Below are positions 31,182 to 41,574 of a stretch of DNA of 45,725 nucleotides, piece by piece. Numbering within the stretch: position 1 is the first letter of the stretch; each line of letters starts with the position of its first letter. The translations under genes were made by a program, and so were the position numbers. The DNA comes from an uncultured Phycisphaeraceae bacterium (GTDB taxonomy: Bacteria; Planctomycetota; Phycisphaerae; Phycisphaerales; UBA1924): positions 1-45,725 of the forward strand of contig CALCCF010000013.1 of assembly GCA_937899905.1 (NCBI GenBank). Direction: 5' to 3'. Below the pieces are notes generated by a model. It worked only from the letters and a program-made list of their open reading frames with translations, did no database searches and was not told the DNA's origin.

Positions 31182-33061
31182 GCCCCGACCGCGTGGCGGA
31201 CGATCGCGACCACCGTGATATCGTCGGTCTGGTTGTCGCCCTCGAAGTCTCGCACCGCACGAACGACACGATCGGTGATTTGGTGCGCCGACAGCGGCGC
31301 AGCACTACGCAGGGTCTCGTGCAAGCGATCGGTCTCGAAGATCTCGCGTTCGTCACCGGTGCCAGGTGACGCCTTGGCGGCCTCAAGCACACCGTCGGTC
31401 ACGAGCACGAGCGAGCGCCACGACGGATCGAGCTCGAGATGCTCGGTCCGGGCCTGCAAGTGGACATCCTTGAACGCGCCCACGATCGTGCCCGTGGGCG
31501 GGGCGGCGGCCGACACGCGCCCATCTGCGGTGATCTGCGCAGCGTGCGGATGTCCCGCGTTGGCAAACGTGATTCGACCGCTTGGCTCGATCGCGAGGAT
31601 CTTCATCGTGATGAAGCTGCCGTCGATGTCGTGCGTGGTTTCCAGCAACAGGTCGTTGATGGCAACGACCAAATCACCGGGATGCTCGCACGTGTCGGCC
31701 GCCGTACGAAATGCCGTGCGCGCAACGGCCATGAGCATCGCCGCACGGGCACCTTTCCCCGAAACATCGGCGATGCAGACGATCAGCCGGCCCTTGGCGT
31801 CGACGAGGTAGTCAAAGAAGTCGCCCGCGACGCCCGATGCCGGCACGTTCTGCCCAGCGATGTCGAGCCCGAAGGGACGCAGTTCATCCTCTGGGATCGG
31901 CTCGGGCAGCAACGACTCCTGCACCGAACGAGCCACCCGCAACTCGCCCTCGGCGAACTCGCGACGCGCGACCTCTTCCAGTCGACTTGCTGTGAGGTGT
32001 GTGAGTTGTGAGCTCGTCCCCTCGAGCACATCATCGAGCACGCGCAGCTCGAGTGGCGCGTGCGTTGCGACGTGCTCATAGTCCTTGCCCTCGCCGAGCC
32101 GCTTGGCGGCCTCGGAGATGCGCTCAATCGGCGCCGTGATTCGGCGGGCCGTGAACCATACGGCGCCCACGATGAGCAGCAAACCCAGCACCATGATCGT
32201 CGCCGATCTTGTAACTTGCGTGTACACCGGTGCCAAGAGCTCCGCTTCGGGCACGGCCGTGACCAGCGTCCAGCCGGTTTCGCCAACGGGGTGGTAGTAA
32301 ATCATGTAGGGCTCAGGCGTCACGAACCCAACCGGCATCCTCGTCTTGCCGGCCTCGCCAGAGAGTGCGGTGCGAGCGGCCTCGGCGATCGACGGGCGGT
32401 CCATGTCGCGTGCGAAGCTGAAGACATCGACGTCCGAGGCCAACACCTCGCGGTTGTAGTGCCACAGATACCGTCCCGCATCATCCAGGAGCAGCAAGAG
32501 GCTCCGATCCACGATCGGCTCACCCAGCCGCGCCTCGAACGCCTCGGCGGGAATCTCGATCAGCGCCTGTGCGGTGACGGCATCCTGGCTGATGATCGGC
32601 GTCATCCAGATCGCGCGACGGTCCGCGCCGTCGGGTTTGACACTCGCCCAGGCGCCCGGCTCAAGTCCAACGGCCGCCGGAAGGAAGCGCGGTTCCGCGA
32701 GCGCGCCGTCCACACCACGCTCGTACCGCTTCAACCCCTCGGTACCGGCACCGGAATAAACCAGCTCGACCGAAGTGACGATCGGAAGCCGAGCGAACAT
32801 GCGTTCGGCGAGCGTGTCTGCGGCCCGGCTGGGTGTTGCGGCCAGTGCAACCGTCTCTGCGACATCGCTCGCGGTGGTCGCCGCCGCATCGAGCTCATCC
32901 GAAAGCGCGCTCGCGCGCCATTCGAGCGCCTCTCGATACCGCTCGTCCGTCTGCTGCAGGGCGCGATCCTTCGATTCGATGAACCCATAGCCCAGCACCG
33001 CCACGTACACCAGCGTGATCGAGCCGACCATCCAGACTAGCAGTCGTTGGCGAATCGTCAC
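31178..33061 (-). CDS. SpoIIE-type phosphatase with periplasmic sensor and HAMP
   Basis: 627 residues. TM1 (RLLVWMVGSITLVYVAVLGYGF, 6-27) and TM2 (ATIMVLGLLLIVGAVWFTA, ~285-303) bracket a ~255-residue extracytoplasmic sensor that looks like a Cache domain (PIISQDAVTAQALIEI, PYMIYYHPVGETGWTLVTAVPEAEL). HAMP follows (RRITAPIERISEAAKRLGEG). The catalytic PP2C/SpoIIE domain starts at ~390: VPASGVAGDFFDY, VCIADVSGKGARAAMLM, FANAGHPHAA and LVLVTDGVLEA carry the metal-binding aspartates. Such proteins dephosphorylate anti-anti-sigma factors. No target gene is adjacent. Confidence 0.92.
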   Translation of the reverse strand: MTIRQRLLVWMVGSITLVYVAVLGYGFIESKDRALQQTDERYREALEWRASALSDELDAAATTASDVAETVALAATPSRAADTLAERMFARLPIVTSVELVYSGAGTEGLKRYERGVDGALAEPRFLPAAVGLEPGAWASVKPDGADRRAIWMTPIISQDAVTAQALIEIPAEAFEARLGEPIVDRSLLLLLDDAGRYLWHYNREVLASDVDVFSFARDMDRPSIAEAARTALSGEAGKTRMPVGFVTPEPYMIYYHPVGETGWTLVTAVPEAELLAPVYTQVTRSATIMVLGLLLIVGAVWFTARRITAPIERISEAAKRLGEGKDYEHVATHAPLELRVLDDVLEGTSSQLTHLTASRLEEVARREFAEGELRVARSVQESLLPEPIPEDELRPFGLDIAGQNVPASGVAGDFFDYLVDAKGRLIVCIADVSGKGARAAMLMAVARTAFRTAADTCEHPGDLVVAINDLLLETTHDIDGSFITMKILAIEPSGRITFANAGHPHAAQITADGRVSAAAPPTGTIVGAFKDVHLQARTEHLELDPSWRSLVLVTDGVLEAAKASPGTGDEREIFETDRLHETLRSAAPLSAHQITDRVVRAVRDFEGDNQTDDITVVAIVRHAVGA

Positions 33062-33148
33062 GACGGATCGGCTCTCTCACGGTACCACAAGACGCGCTGG
33101 CGATGTCCAACGCCAAGCGTAGGTAGGGCCAACAAGAGCCGTTTAATG

Positions 33149-33772
33149 TCAGCCGTCGATCGCGCGAGGCTTGTTCCACCACAAGAGCACGTCCTCGGTC
33201 GCCCGCCGAACGAGATACTCGTCGGGCCCAAACGTGTCGGCCCACCATTGGGCGGGTCGGATCGTTCGGTGCAGATTCTCACCGTTGTGATCGACCGAAG
33301 CCGACGGCCGGAGGCTGGCAGAGCAAAACAGCAGCCCCTGTGGGGCCAGCACGCGTCGCATCTCGGCACGGAGTTCAAGGATGTCCGGCTCGTCAAGATG
33401 CTCGAGCACGTCGAAGCATGTCACGAGCGAGAATGAGGCGTCTTGGTGCGGGATTTTGCCCGGCTGCATCGTCACGACGCGGTCCGCCGGAACCAGCTTG
33501 CGGGCCCGCTCGATGCCTGAGGTGCTGACGTCAACGCCGTAGGACGTAAAGCCAAACGCGGGCATGCCAAGAAGCGAAACGACGTAGCCTGCGCCGCAGC
33601 CTACATCGAGAGCCCGGCCGGAAAACCCGCGCAGCCGTTCCGCGTGCCGCAGGCACGCGTGATATCCTGGCGACCCGTGGGCGTCGTTGTAGCCCGCATT
33701 CTCTGCGATCACCCGGTCATAGATCGCGGCGTAGTCCGGCGCTGTTGATTCGGTCGCGCTGTTCGCTGCCAT
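33149..33772 (-). CDS. SAM-dependent methyltransferase, class I
   Basis: 207 residues. ALDVGCGAGYVVSLLG is motif I and VDVSTSGIERARKLV motif II, followed by ASFSLVTCFDVLEHLDEPD and LRRVLAPQGLLFCSA-like motif IV-V. The pattern matches methyltransf_11/UbiG-like enzymes; the substrate is unknown. GAGGGTGAT precedes the ATG. Confidence 0.88.
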   Translation of the reverse strand: MAANSATESTAPDYAAIYDRVIAENAGYNDAHGSPGYHACLRHAERLRGFSGRALDVGCGAGYVVSLLGMPAFGFTSYGVDVSTSGIERARKLVPADRVVTMQPGKIPHQDASFSLVTCFDVLEHLDEPDILELRAEMRRVLAPQGLLFCSASLRPSASVDHNGENLHRTIRPAQWWADTFGPDEYLVRRATEDVLLWWNKPRAIDG

Positions 33773-33835
33773 ATCACCCTCGCCTAGTGCTCGTGCACTC
33801 CTCTATCGGCACGCGGCGTGGCCCAACCGGCGTAG

Positions 33836-35551
33836 TCACTCGCCCCCGGCCACCTGGTTGACCTCTTCGAGGCTCGTGATGCCCTGGGCCGCCAGCCGCA
33901 GGCCGAACGTGCGCAGCGTCGTGAATAGGTCGGCCTCGATGACCTTCTTGATCGCCTGGATTGAGGGCTCCTGGAGCACGATGTCACGCAGAGCGTCATT
34001 GAACTCGAGCAACTCGAAGATCGCGCGGCGGCCGACGTATCCCGTGCGCAAGCACCGAGCGCACCCGGTTGGCGTGTACACGTGGTTCGCCGTCTTGGCC
34101 CCACCAGAGTGCTTGCTGAGGATGCCGCCGAGCTTGCTGGACTCGCCCGGGCTCAGCGGCACCTCGCGACGGCAATTCGTGCACAGCACGCGAACCAGCC
34201 GCTGCGCGAGCACCAGATCGAGCGCATTGGCGACCAGATACGGCTCCACACCGAGGTCGAGCAGGCGGAAGATCGCCGCAACCGTGTCCTTAGCATGGAC
34301 GGTCGAGAACACCAGGTGCCCGGTCATCGCAGCCTGCATAGCCGTGCGCGCCGTCTCCTCGTCGCGAACCTCGCCGACGAGGATCACATCCGGATCCTGA
34401 CGCAGCACGCTGCGGAGTAGGCCGTGGAAGCCCAGTCCCTGCCTGTCATCCACGGGGATCTGTGTCACGCCCTCGAGCTTGTATTCGACCGGGTCCTCGA
34501 TGGTGACCACGTTCTTGCGCTCGCGGTCGATCTCGCGCACGCAGTTGTGCAGGGTCGTCGTCTTGCCGCTCCCCGTCGGCCCACAGACGAGCAGCATGCC
34601 CTGGTCCTTCGAGAGCACCCGCTTGATGCGCGGCATCATGTACGGTGCCAGGCCAAGATCGTCCACCGAGTGCGGCACACCCCGACCATCGAGCACGCGC
34701 ATCACCAGCTTCTGTCCGCCCACGGCCGGCGTGAAGCTGACGCGATACTCCACCCGCTGATCGACACCGTCGACCTCGAACACGGCAGACATCGTTCCGT
34801 CGTGGATGGCCTGCTTGCCCGCAACCTCGAGCTCGCATGCCGTCTTGATCAGGTTGCACGCGAGATTACCCGCACTCGACGGCATCTCAGACAACGGCAC
34901 CATCTGCCCATCCACGCGCAATCGGGCGTTGTACGTGTCGCCGCGAGGCTCGACATGGATGTCCGTCGCTCGGCTCTTGCTCGCGCTCGCCAGCAGCAGT
35001 CGGACGGCCACCGGCCCGGGGCTGTTGCCGTTCAGGGCGCCCGTCTTTTGCCCGGAAGCGTTCAAGATCACGATCTTTTCGTTGAGCTTGCCGGCGGGCG
35101 GCAAGCTCTCGACGGTCCGCCGAATCTCCTTGGCCCAAGCCGTATTCGTGGCGGGCGCCTCGACCTTCTGGCCCTTCTTGCGCGACGTCTTCGTCACGGT
35201 GATCGTGTCCGATTCCTCAGCGTCGGGGTCGAAGAACTCCTCGTGCTCGGGCCTGGGCTCCACGATGAACTCGTGGCCACCGATCCGGATCACGTCACCG
35301 TCGGCGATGTGCGTCTGCTTTACCTTGACCTCGTTGACGCGAGTGCCGTTGCGGGAATCCATGTCGACGACGATGTAGCGTCCCGCGTCGTCAGGGCGGA
35401 TGGAGCAGTGGTGGCGGCTGGCCTTCTCGTCGGAGAGACGGACGGTGTTCGACGGATGGCGACCGACAGTGATCTCGCGCCCGTCGAGCACGTGCGTCTT
35501 GCCCTGCCAGCCCTGGGGGCGAAGGACGAGTGTGGGATCGTCGGATGACAT
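33836..35551 (-). CDS. GspE/PilB-type ATPase with N-terminal FHA domain
   Basis: 571 residues. An FHA phosphothreonine-binding domain covers residues ~8-100 (ITVGRHPSNTVRLSDEKASRHHCSI and DMDSRNGTRVNEVKVKQ). A linker is followed by the secretion-ATPase N2 domain and core: RATDIHVEPRGD, Walker A CGPTGSGKTTT, Walker B-region DPDVILVGEVRDEETA, HLVFSTVHAKDTVAA, and the tetracysteine zinc element CTNC...GCARC. It powers type II secretion or type IV pilus assembly. FHA in place of the usual GspE N-terminal domain suggests control by Ser/Thr phosphorylation. ATG 35551 is preferred to the frame running back to 36004, which is antisense to the next gene. Confidence 0.92.
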   Translation of the reverse strand: MSSDDPTLVLRPQGWQGKTHVLDGREITVGRHPSNTVRLSDEKASRHHCSIRPDDAGRYIVVDMDSRNGTRVNEVKVKQTHIADGDVIRIGGHEFIVEPRPEHEEFFDPDAEESDTITVTKTSRKKGQKVEAPATNTAWAKEIRRTVESLPPAGKLNEKIVILNASGQKTGALNGNSPGPVAVRLLLASASKSRATDIHVEPRGDTYNARLRVDGQMVPLSEMPSSAGNLACNLIKTACELEVAGKQAIHDGTMSAVFEVDGVDQRVEYRVSFTPAVGGQKLVMRVLDGRGVPHSVDDLGLAPYMMPRIKRVLSKDQGMLLVCGPTGSGKTTTLHNCVREIDRERKNVVTIEDPVEYKLEGVTQIPVDDRQGLGFHGLLRSVLRQDPDVILVGEVRDEETARTAMQAAMTGHLVFSTVHAKDTVAAIFRLLDLGVEPYLVANALDLVLAQRLVRVLCTNCRREVPLSPGESSKLGGILSKHSGGAKTANHVYTPTGCARCLRTGYVGRRAIFELLEFNDALRDIVLQEPSIQAIKKVIEADLFTTLRTFGLRLAAQGITSLEEVNQVAGGE

Positions 35552-35675
35552 GGGGCGGGGTCGCTCCTCGGTCGCCTCGGGGCGGCCCTCTCGGGCGCTG
35601 GGCAGGTACGGCAAAGGATCGGCGGTCGGAGCCAATCTGGCAATCCTACCGCAATAAGACCAAGAGGTTGCTGCC

Positions 35676-36488
35676 GTGACACTCCAAACCGGCCGATGTG
35701 GCCTCCGATGCTCCAGGGGGCGACAATGCCCGGTGAGCCTGCCGCCCATCGAACTCGAAAAGGACCCAGTCCCACCGCCCTTGCGGGACACCGTGGCCTT
35801 CGAGTCATCCACCGAAGAAGTGCTGGCAGCCGTCGCCCAGGACGTGACGCTCCAAGCTAAGGCCTGCGTCCGAGAATTCGGCAGCTTCCACCTCGCGGTT
35901 TCGGGCGGCCCGTCGCTCAAGCTGCTCGAACGGCTATGCCGCGAGCTCATGACCGACCCGGCGTATCGCATGCTCCCGTGGCGAGACACCCACGTGTGGA
36001 CCATCGACGAAGCGCCGGTCTCGATCGATCACCCCGAGAGCGTCTACGGTGTGCTACGAGACCTCATCCTCGGGCACTCGGGCATCCCCAGGGATCAGGT
36101 CCACGGCATGTCCGCCTTCCGGCCCGCGGCTGACAGCGAGTACGAGCGCACACTGCAGAAGGTCCTCGGGCATCGGCCCAGCGGTCACGACCGCCTGGAC
36201 ATGGCCTTGCTGGGCCTAGGTCCGACGGGCGTCGCCGGTCGCCTCGAACCCGAGCACGCCGCGGAAAGCCAGCGGCTCGCGGTTCGCCTTCCCGATCAGG
36301 GCGTGACGCTCACACATCGAATGCTCGCCGGCAGCCGTTTTCTTGGCGTGTTCGCGGTGGGTTCGCATGTCGCGCCCGCGCTCGAGCGCGTTTCCGCCGG
36401 CGAGTTGGCACCCGTGCCAGACCTGCTCGCCGGCCACACGCGCTGGTACGTCGACCACGACGCGATCGGCCTGGGCGGTGGGGCATGA
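35676..36488 (+). CDS. 6-phosphogluconolactonase-like protein, motif altered
   Basis: 270 residues of the Pgl/DevB family. FHLAVSGGPSLKLLERLC, WRDTHVWTIDEAPVSIDHPESVYGVLRDLIL and LDMALLGLGPTGVAGRLEP align to the family blocks. In usual Pgl the last block reads GMGxDGHTASLFP; here Asp and His are replaced (PTGVAG), so lactonase activity is doubtful. GTG 35676 has GAGG nine bases upstream; GTG 35733 is an alternative. It overlaps the pseudouridine synthase by 4 bp. Confidence 0.78.
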   Translation: MTLQTGRCGLRCSRGRQCPVSLPPIELEKDPVPPPLRDTVAFESSTEEVLAAVAQDVTLQAKACVREFGSFHLAVSGGPSLKLLERLCRELMTDPAYRMLPWRDTHVWTIDEAPVSIDHPESVYGVLRDLILGHSGIPRDQVHGMSAFRPAADSEYERTLQKVLGHRPSGHDRLDMALLGLGPTGVAGRLEPEHAAESQRLAVRLPDQGVTLTHRMLAGSRFLGVFAVGSHVAPALERVSAGELAPVPDLLAGHTRWYVDHDAIGLGGGA

Positions 36489-37228
36489 ACCTCTCGATAG
36501 AACCGAACGAGCGGATCGGCGTCACGGTGCGCTATGAGGACGAGCATCTCTTGGTCGTCGAGAAACGCGCTCGACTCGCGACCGTCCCCGGCAAGGCCCA
36601 CACGAGCGACACCCTCCTCAATGGCCTCTTCGCCAAGTACGGCACCAAGCTGCAAAACGTCGGGAAGCAGCGCGAGTTTGGCATGATGCACAGGCTGGAC
36701 AAGCCAACCAGCGGCCTGCTCCTGGTCGCGCTCAGCCCCGAGAGCTACGACGCGCTCGCCGACCTATTCCGCAAACGCGAGATCGCCAAGTTTTACTACG
36801 CCATCACACGCCGCCCACCGGCCAAGCTGCCCACCGGCGCCATCAACCGCCCCATCCTCGAAGAGCAAAAGGCCAAGAAGCTCGCTCGCGTCGCCAGCAG
36901 CGGCAAGCCCGCGCTCACGGCGTACCGATTGGTCGAGCAGACGCCCGCCGCAACGCTGCTCGAATGCCGCGCCGTGACGGGACGCTTGCACCAGGTCCGA
37001 GTCCACCTCGCATCGATCGGCTGCGCCATCCTGGGAGACGACCTGTACGCTAACGCCACGATCGCCGACGCGGCCGGCCGCCTCATGCTCCACGCCCACG
37101 GGCTCGTGTTCACGCACCCGATGACGGGCGCCCAGATCGACACTCGAGCGCCCCTGCCTCGTGACTTCGTCGCCATGCTCAAGCGAGCCGGCCTCAGCAA
37201 GCCCACGGTCGAGACGCCCGCGGGCTAG
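36485..37228 (+). CDS. RluA-family pseudouridine synthase
   Basis: 247 residues. It isomerises uridine to pseudouridine in rRNA or tRNA. The catalytic aspartate is in MMHRLDKPTSGLLLVALS (~residue 67), with FYYAITRRPP and the C-terminal ECRAVTGRLHQVRVHLASIGCAILGDDLY block. No S4 domain is present, so it resembles the shorter RluC/TruC/RluA forms. The target base cannot be fixed. It overlaps Pgl-like upstream by 4 bp and converges on hemW, overlapping by 4 bp. Confidence 0.92.
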   Translation: MNLSIEPNERIGVTVRYEDEHLLVVEKRARLATVPGKAHTSDTLLNGLFAKYGTKLQNVGKQREFGMMHRLDKPTSGLLLVALSPESYDALADLFRKREIAKFYYAITRRPPAKLPTGAINRPILEEQKAKKLARVASSGKPALTAYRLVEQTPAATLLECRAVTGRLHQVRVHLASIGCAILGDDLYANATIADAAGRLMLHAHGLVFTHPMTGAQIDTRAPLPRDFVAMLKRAGLSKPTVETPAG

Positions 37229-38448
37229 ATTCGCATCATGAATGCCGAGGCGATGCCGTCGGCGAGCATGATGCCGGTATCGGTCAGCCTCCACCGATCA
37301 CCATCGACCACAAGGTGCCCGCGCCGCTCGTGTGACTCGGCTTCCGCTATCAGTTGCTGTGGGAGATCGGCGTCGATCGCCGCGGCGTCGCGCAGCACGG
37401 CTTGGCGTTCGATTCCCTCACGCAGGCGTAGCCCAGTCATCAAACGCTCGGCGAGTGCCCGTGCGGAGTCGGGCGCTTCGGCATCGACGACTGGCGGCAG
37501 TCCGCCATCCGCGGACTCCCTGAGGTACGGCTCGAGCTTGGGTGCGTTCTTCCAGCGCCAGCCCGCGAAGTGGCCGCTGGCCGACGGGCCCGCCGCGAGC
37601 CACTCGTCCTGTCGCCAATACGCGAGGTTGTGGCGGCACTCATCGCCCGGTCGCGCATAGTTGCTCACCTCGTACCGCTCGTAGCCCGCAGACCGCAGGG
37701 TCCCGAGCGTGCACTCGAGCATGTCGGCTTCGAGGTCCTCGTCGGCGGGCTCGAAGTCTCCGCGACGCAGCCGAGTGGTCATCGCGGTGTTGGGCTCGTA
37801 CGTCAGCGCATAGCACGAGAGGTGCGAAGCGCCCAATCCGAGTGCGTGATCGAGGTCCGACCGCCACTCCGCCAGCGTCTGGCCCGGCACCGCGAAGATC
37901 AGGTCAATGGACTGCCGATCGATCCCCGCGGCGCGCGCGAGCTCCACCGACCGCTCGACGTTGTCCGGATCGTGCCAACGCTCGAGCGTCTCAAGGTGGT
38001 TTGTGTTAAAGGACTGCGCCCCGATGCTCAGCCGGTTGACGCCTCCCCCGACGAGAACATCGAACAACTCGGCCGAAGCGGTTTCAGGGTTGCACTCCAC
38101 CGTAAACTCGGCGTTCGCAAGATCGAACCGCTCGTGCATCGTCGAGAGCAGCCAACGCCACAAGTCGGGCCTGAGCAGCGTGGGTGTGCCGCCGCCGACA
38201 AAGACGCTCGCGAGCGGCCCGGCGTAGGGCGAGATCGCCTCCAACTCGCGCATCAGACGCTCGGTGAACGGCTCCTGGCGGTCCCGCGAGTCCACGATGC
38301 TGTAGAAGTCGCAGTAGTGGCACTTGTGGAAGCAGAATGGCACATGCACGTACAAAGACCGAGCACCAGCCGATGTGGCGGACACGGACTCCAGCGGGTG
38401 CCCCGAGGTTGAGCGTTGCCCGGCGATGGTGATCGGTGTACGGTCCAT
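37225..38448 (-). CDS. hemW: HemW-like radical SAM protein
   Basis: 407 residues. The CxxxCxxC cluster motif is in PFCFHKCHYCDFYS (~38-51), preceded by SLYVHV, and followed by VFVGGGTPTLL, VECNPETA, RLSIGAQSFN and SIDLIFAVPGQTLAEWRSDLD. HemW is thought to insert heme and was formerly annotated as oxygen-independent coproporphyrinogen oxidase. The start at 38448 gives a ~30-residue leader before the core; a shorter start is possible. Confidence 0.92.
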   Translation of the reverse strand: MDRTPITIAGQRSTSGHPLESVSATSAGARSLYVHVPFCFHKCHYCDFYSIVDSRDRQEPFTERLMRELEAISPYAGPLASVFVGGGTPTLLRPDLWRWLLSTMHERFDLANAEFTVECNPETASAELFDVLVGGGVNRLSIGAQSFNTNHLETLERWHDPDNVERSVELARAAGIDRQSIDLIFAVPGQTLAEWRSDLDHALGLGASHLSCYALTYEPNTAMTTRLRRGDFEPADEDLEADMLECTLGTLRSAGYERYEVSNYARPGDECRHNLAYWRQDEWLAAGPSASGHFAGWRWKNAPKLEPYLRESADGGLPPVVDAEAPDSARALAERLMTGLRLREGIERQAVLRDAAAIDADLPQQLIAEAESHERRGHLVVDGDRWRLTDTGIMLADGIASAFMMRI

Positions 38449-38528
38449 GTGCGCGTCCGGAGCCGGCCCAGAGCTGGGCCGTCGGGTGCGCTCTGGACCG
38501 GTTGAATGCGGTAGCGGGAGTGTACGCC

Positions 38529-39014
38529 GTGGCAGTTGAACTCGTGCTCTTGAATCCTGACGGCGACCAGCGCGCCTTCCCTGTGTCCAGGGCCCGGATC
38601 ATCGGCCGGGAAGAGGACTGCGACATGCGGATCCCCGTGGCTGAGGTGTCACGCGAGCATTGCCGTGTCGAGCCCTCCTCGAACGGTGGCCTCGAAGTCG
38701 AGGACCTCGGCTCGAGCAACGGTACCTACATCAATGGGATGCGCATCGAGGAGGCCGAGATGGCCGCCGGCGACATCCTCAAGATCGGTCCAGCGATCAT
38801 GGTGCTCCGAGTCGACGGCCAGCCGGCCGCCATCGACGCGGACGAGGCCATCCTCCGAGGTACACCGTCCGAGCACGAAGCCCAAGCGCCGGCAAGCCAA
38901 CCGCAGGCCAGCAAGCAGGTCGGTCAGGGATCGCTGCTCGACGAAGACGATGAGGACATGTTCTCGGACTTTGATTTTGATGACGATGACGACGACGAGG
39001 CTCCGAAGCTCTAA
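38529..39014 (+). CDS. FHA-domain protein with acidic tail
   Basis: 161 residues. The FHA fold occupies ~1-95: RIIGREEDCDMRIPVAEVSREHCRV contains the phosphothreonine-binding Arg and Ser, and VEDLGSSNGTYINGMRI the conserved NG. A Gln- and Ala-rich linker leads to a very acidic C terminus (DEDDEDMFSDFDFDDDDDDE). It is a likely reader of the Ser/Thr kinases common in this organism. GTG 38529 is chosen since GGGAG lies eight bases upstream; the in-frame extension back to 38436 overlaps hemW and looks random. Confidence 0.88.
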   Translation: MAVELVLLNPDGDQRAFPVSRARIIGREEDCDMRIPVAEVSREHCRVEPSSNGGLEVEDLGSSNGTYINGMRIEEAEMAAGDILKIGPAIMVLRVDGQPAAIDADEAILRGTPSEHEAQAPASQPQASKQVGQGSLLDEDDEDMFSDFDFDDDDDDEAPKL

Positions 39015-39028
39015 TCGCCTTCATTGGG

Positions 39029-41490
<2,462 letters not shown>

Positions 41491-41574
41491 TGTGCCTCCA
41501 CCACGATCGGTGCTCTCCTCTCGTGGGCCCGCTCACAGCCGATGTGTTCGCTTCATCCTTCGGAGCACTGCGTG

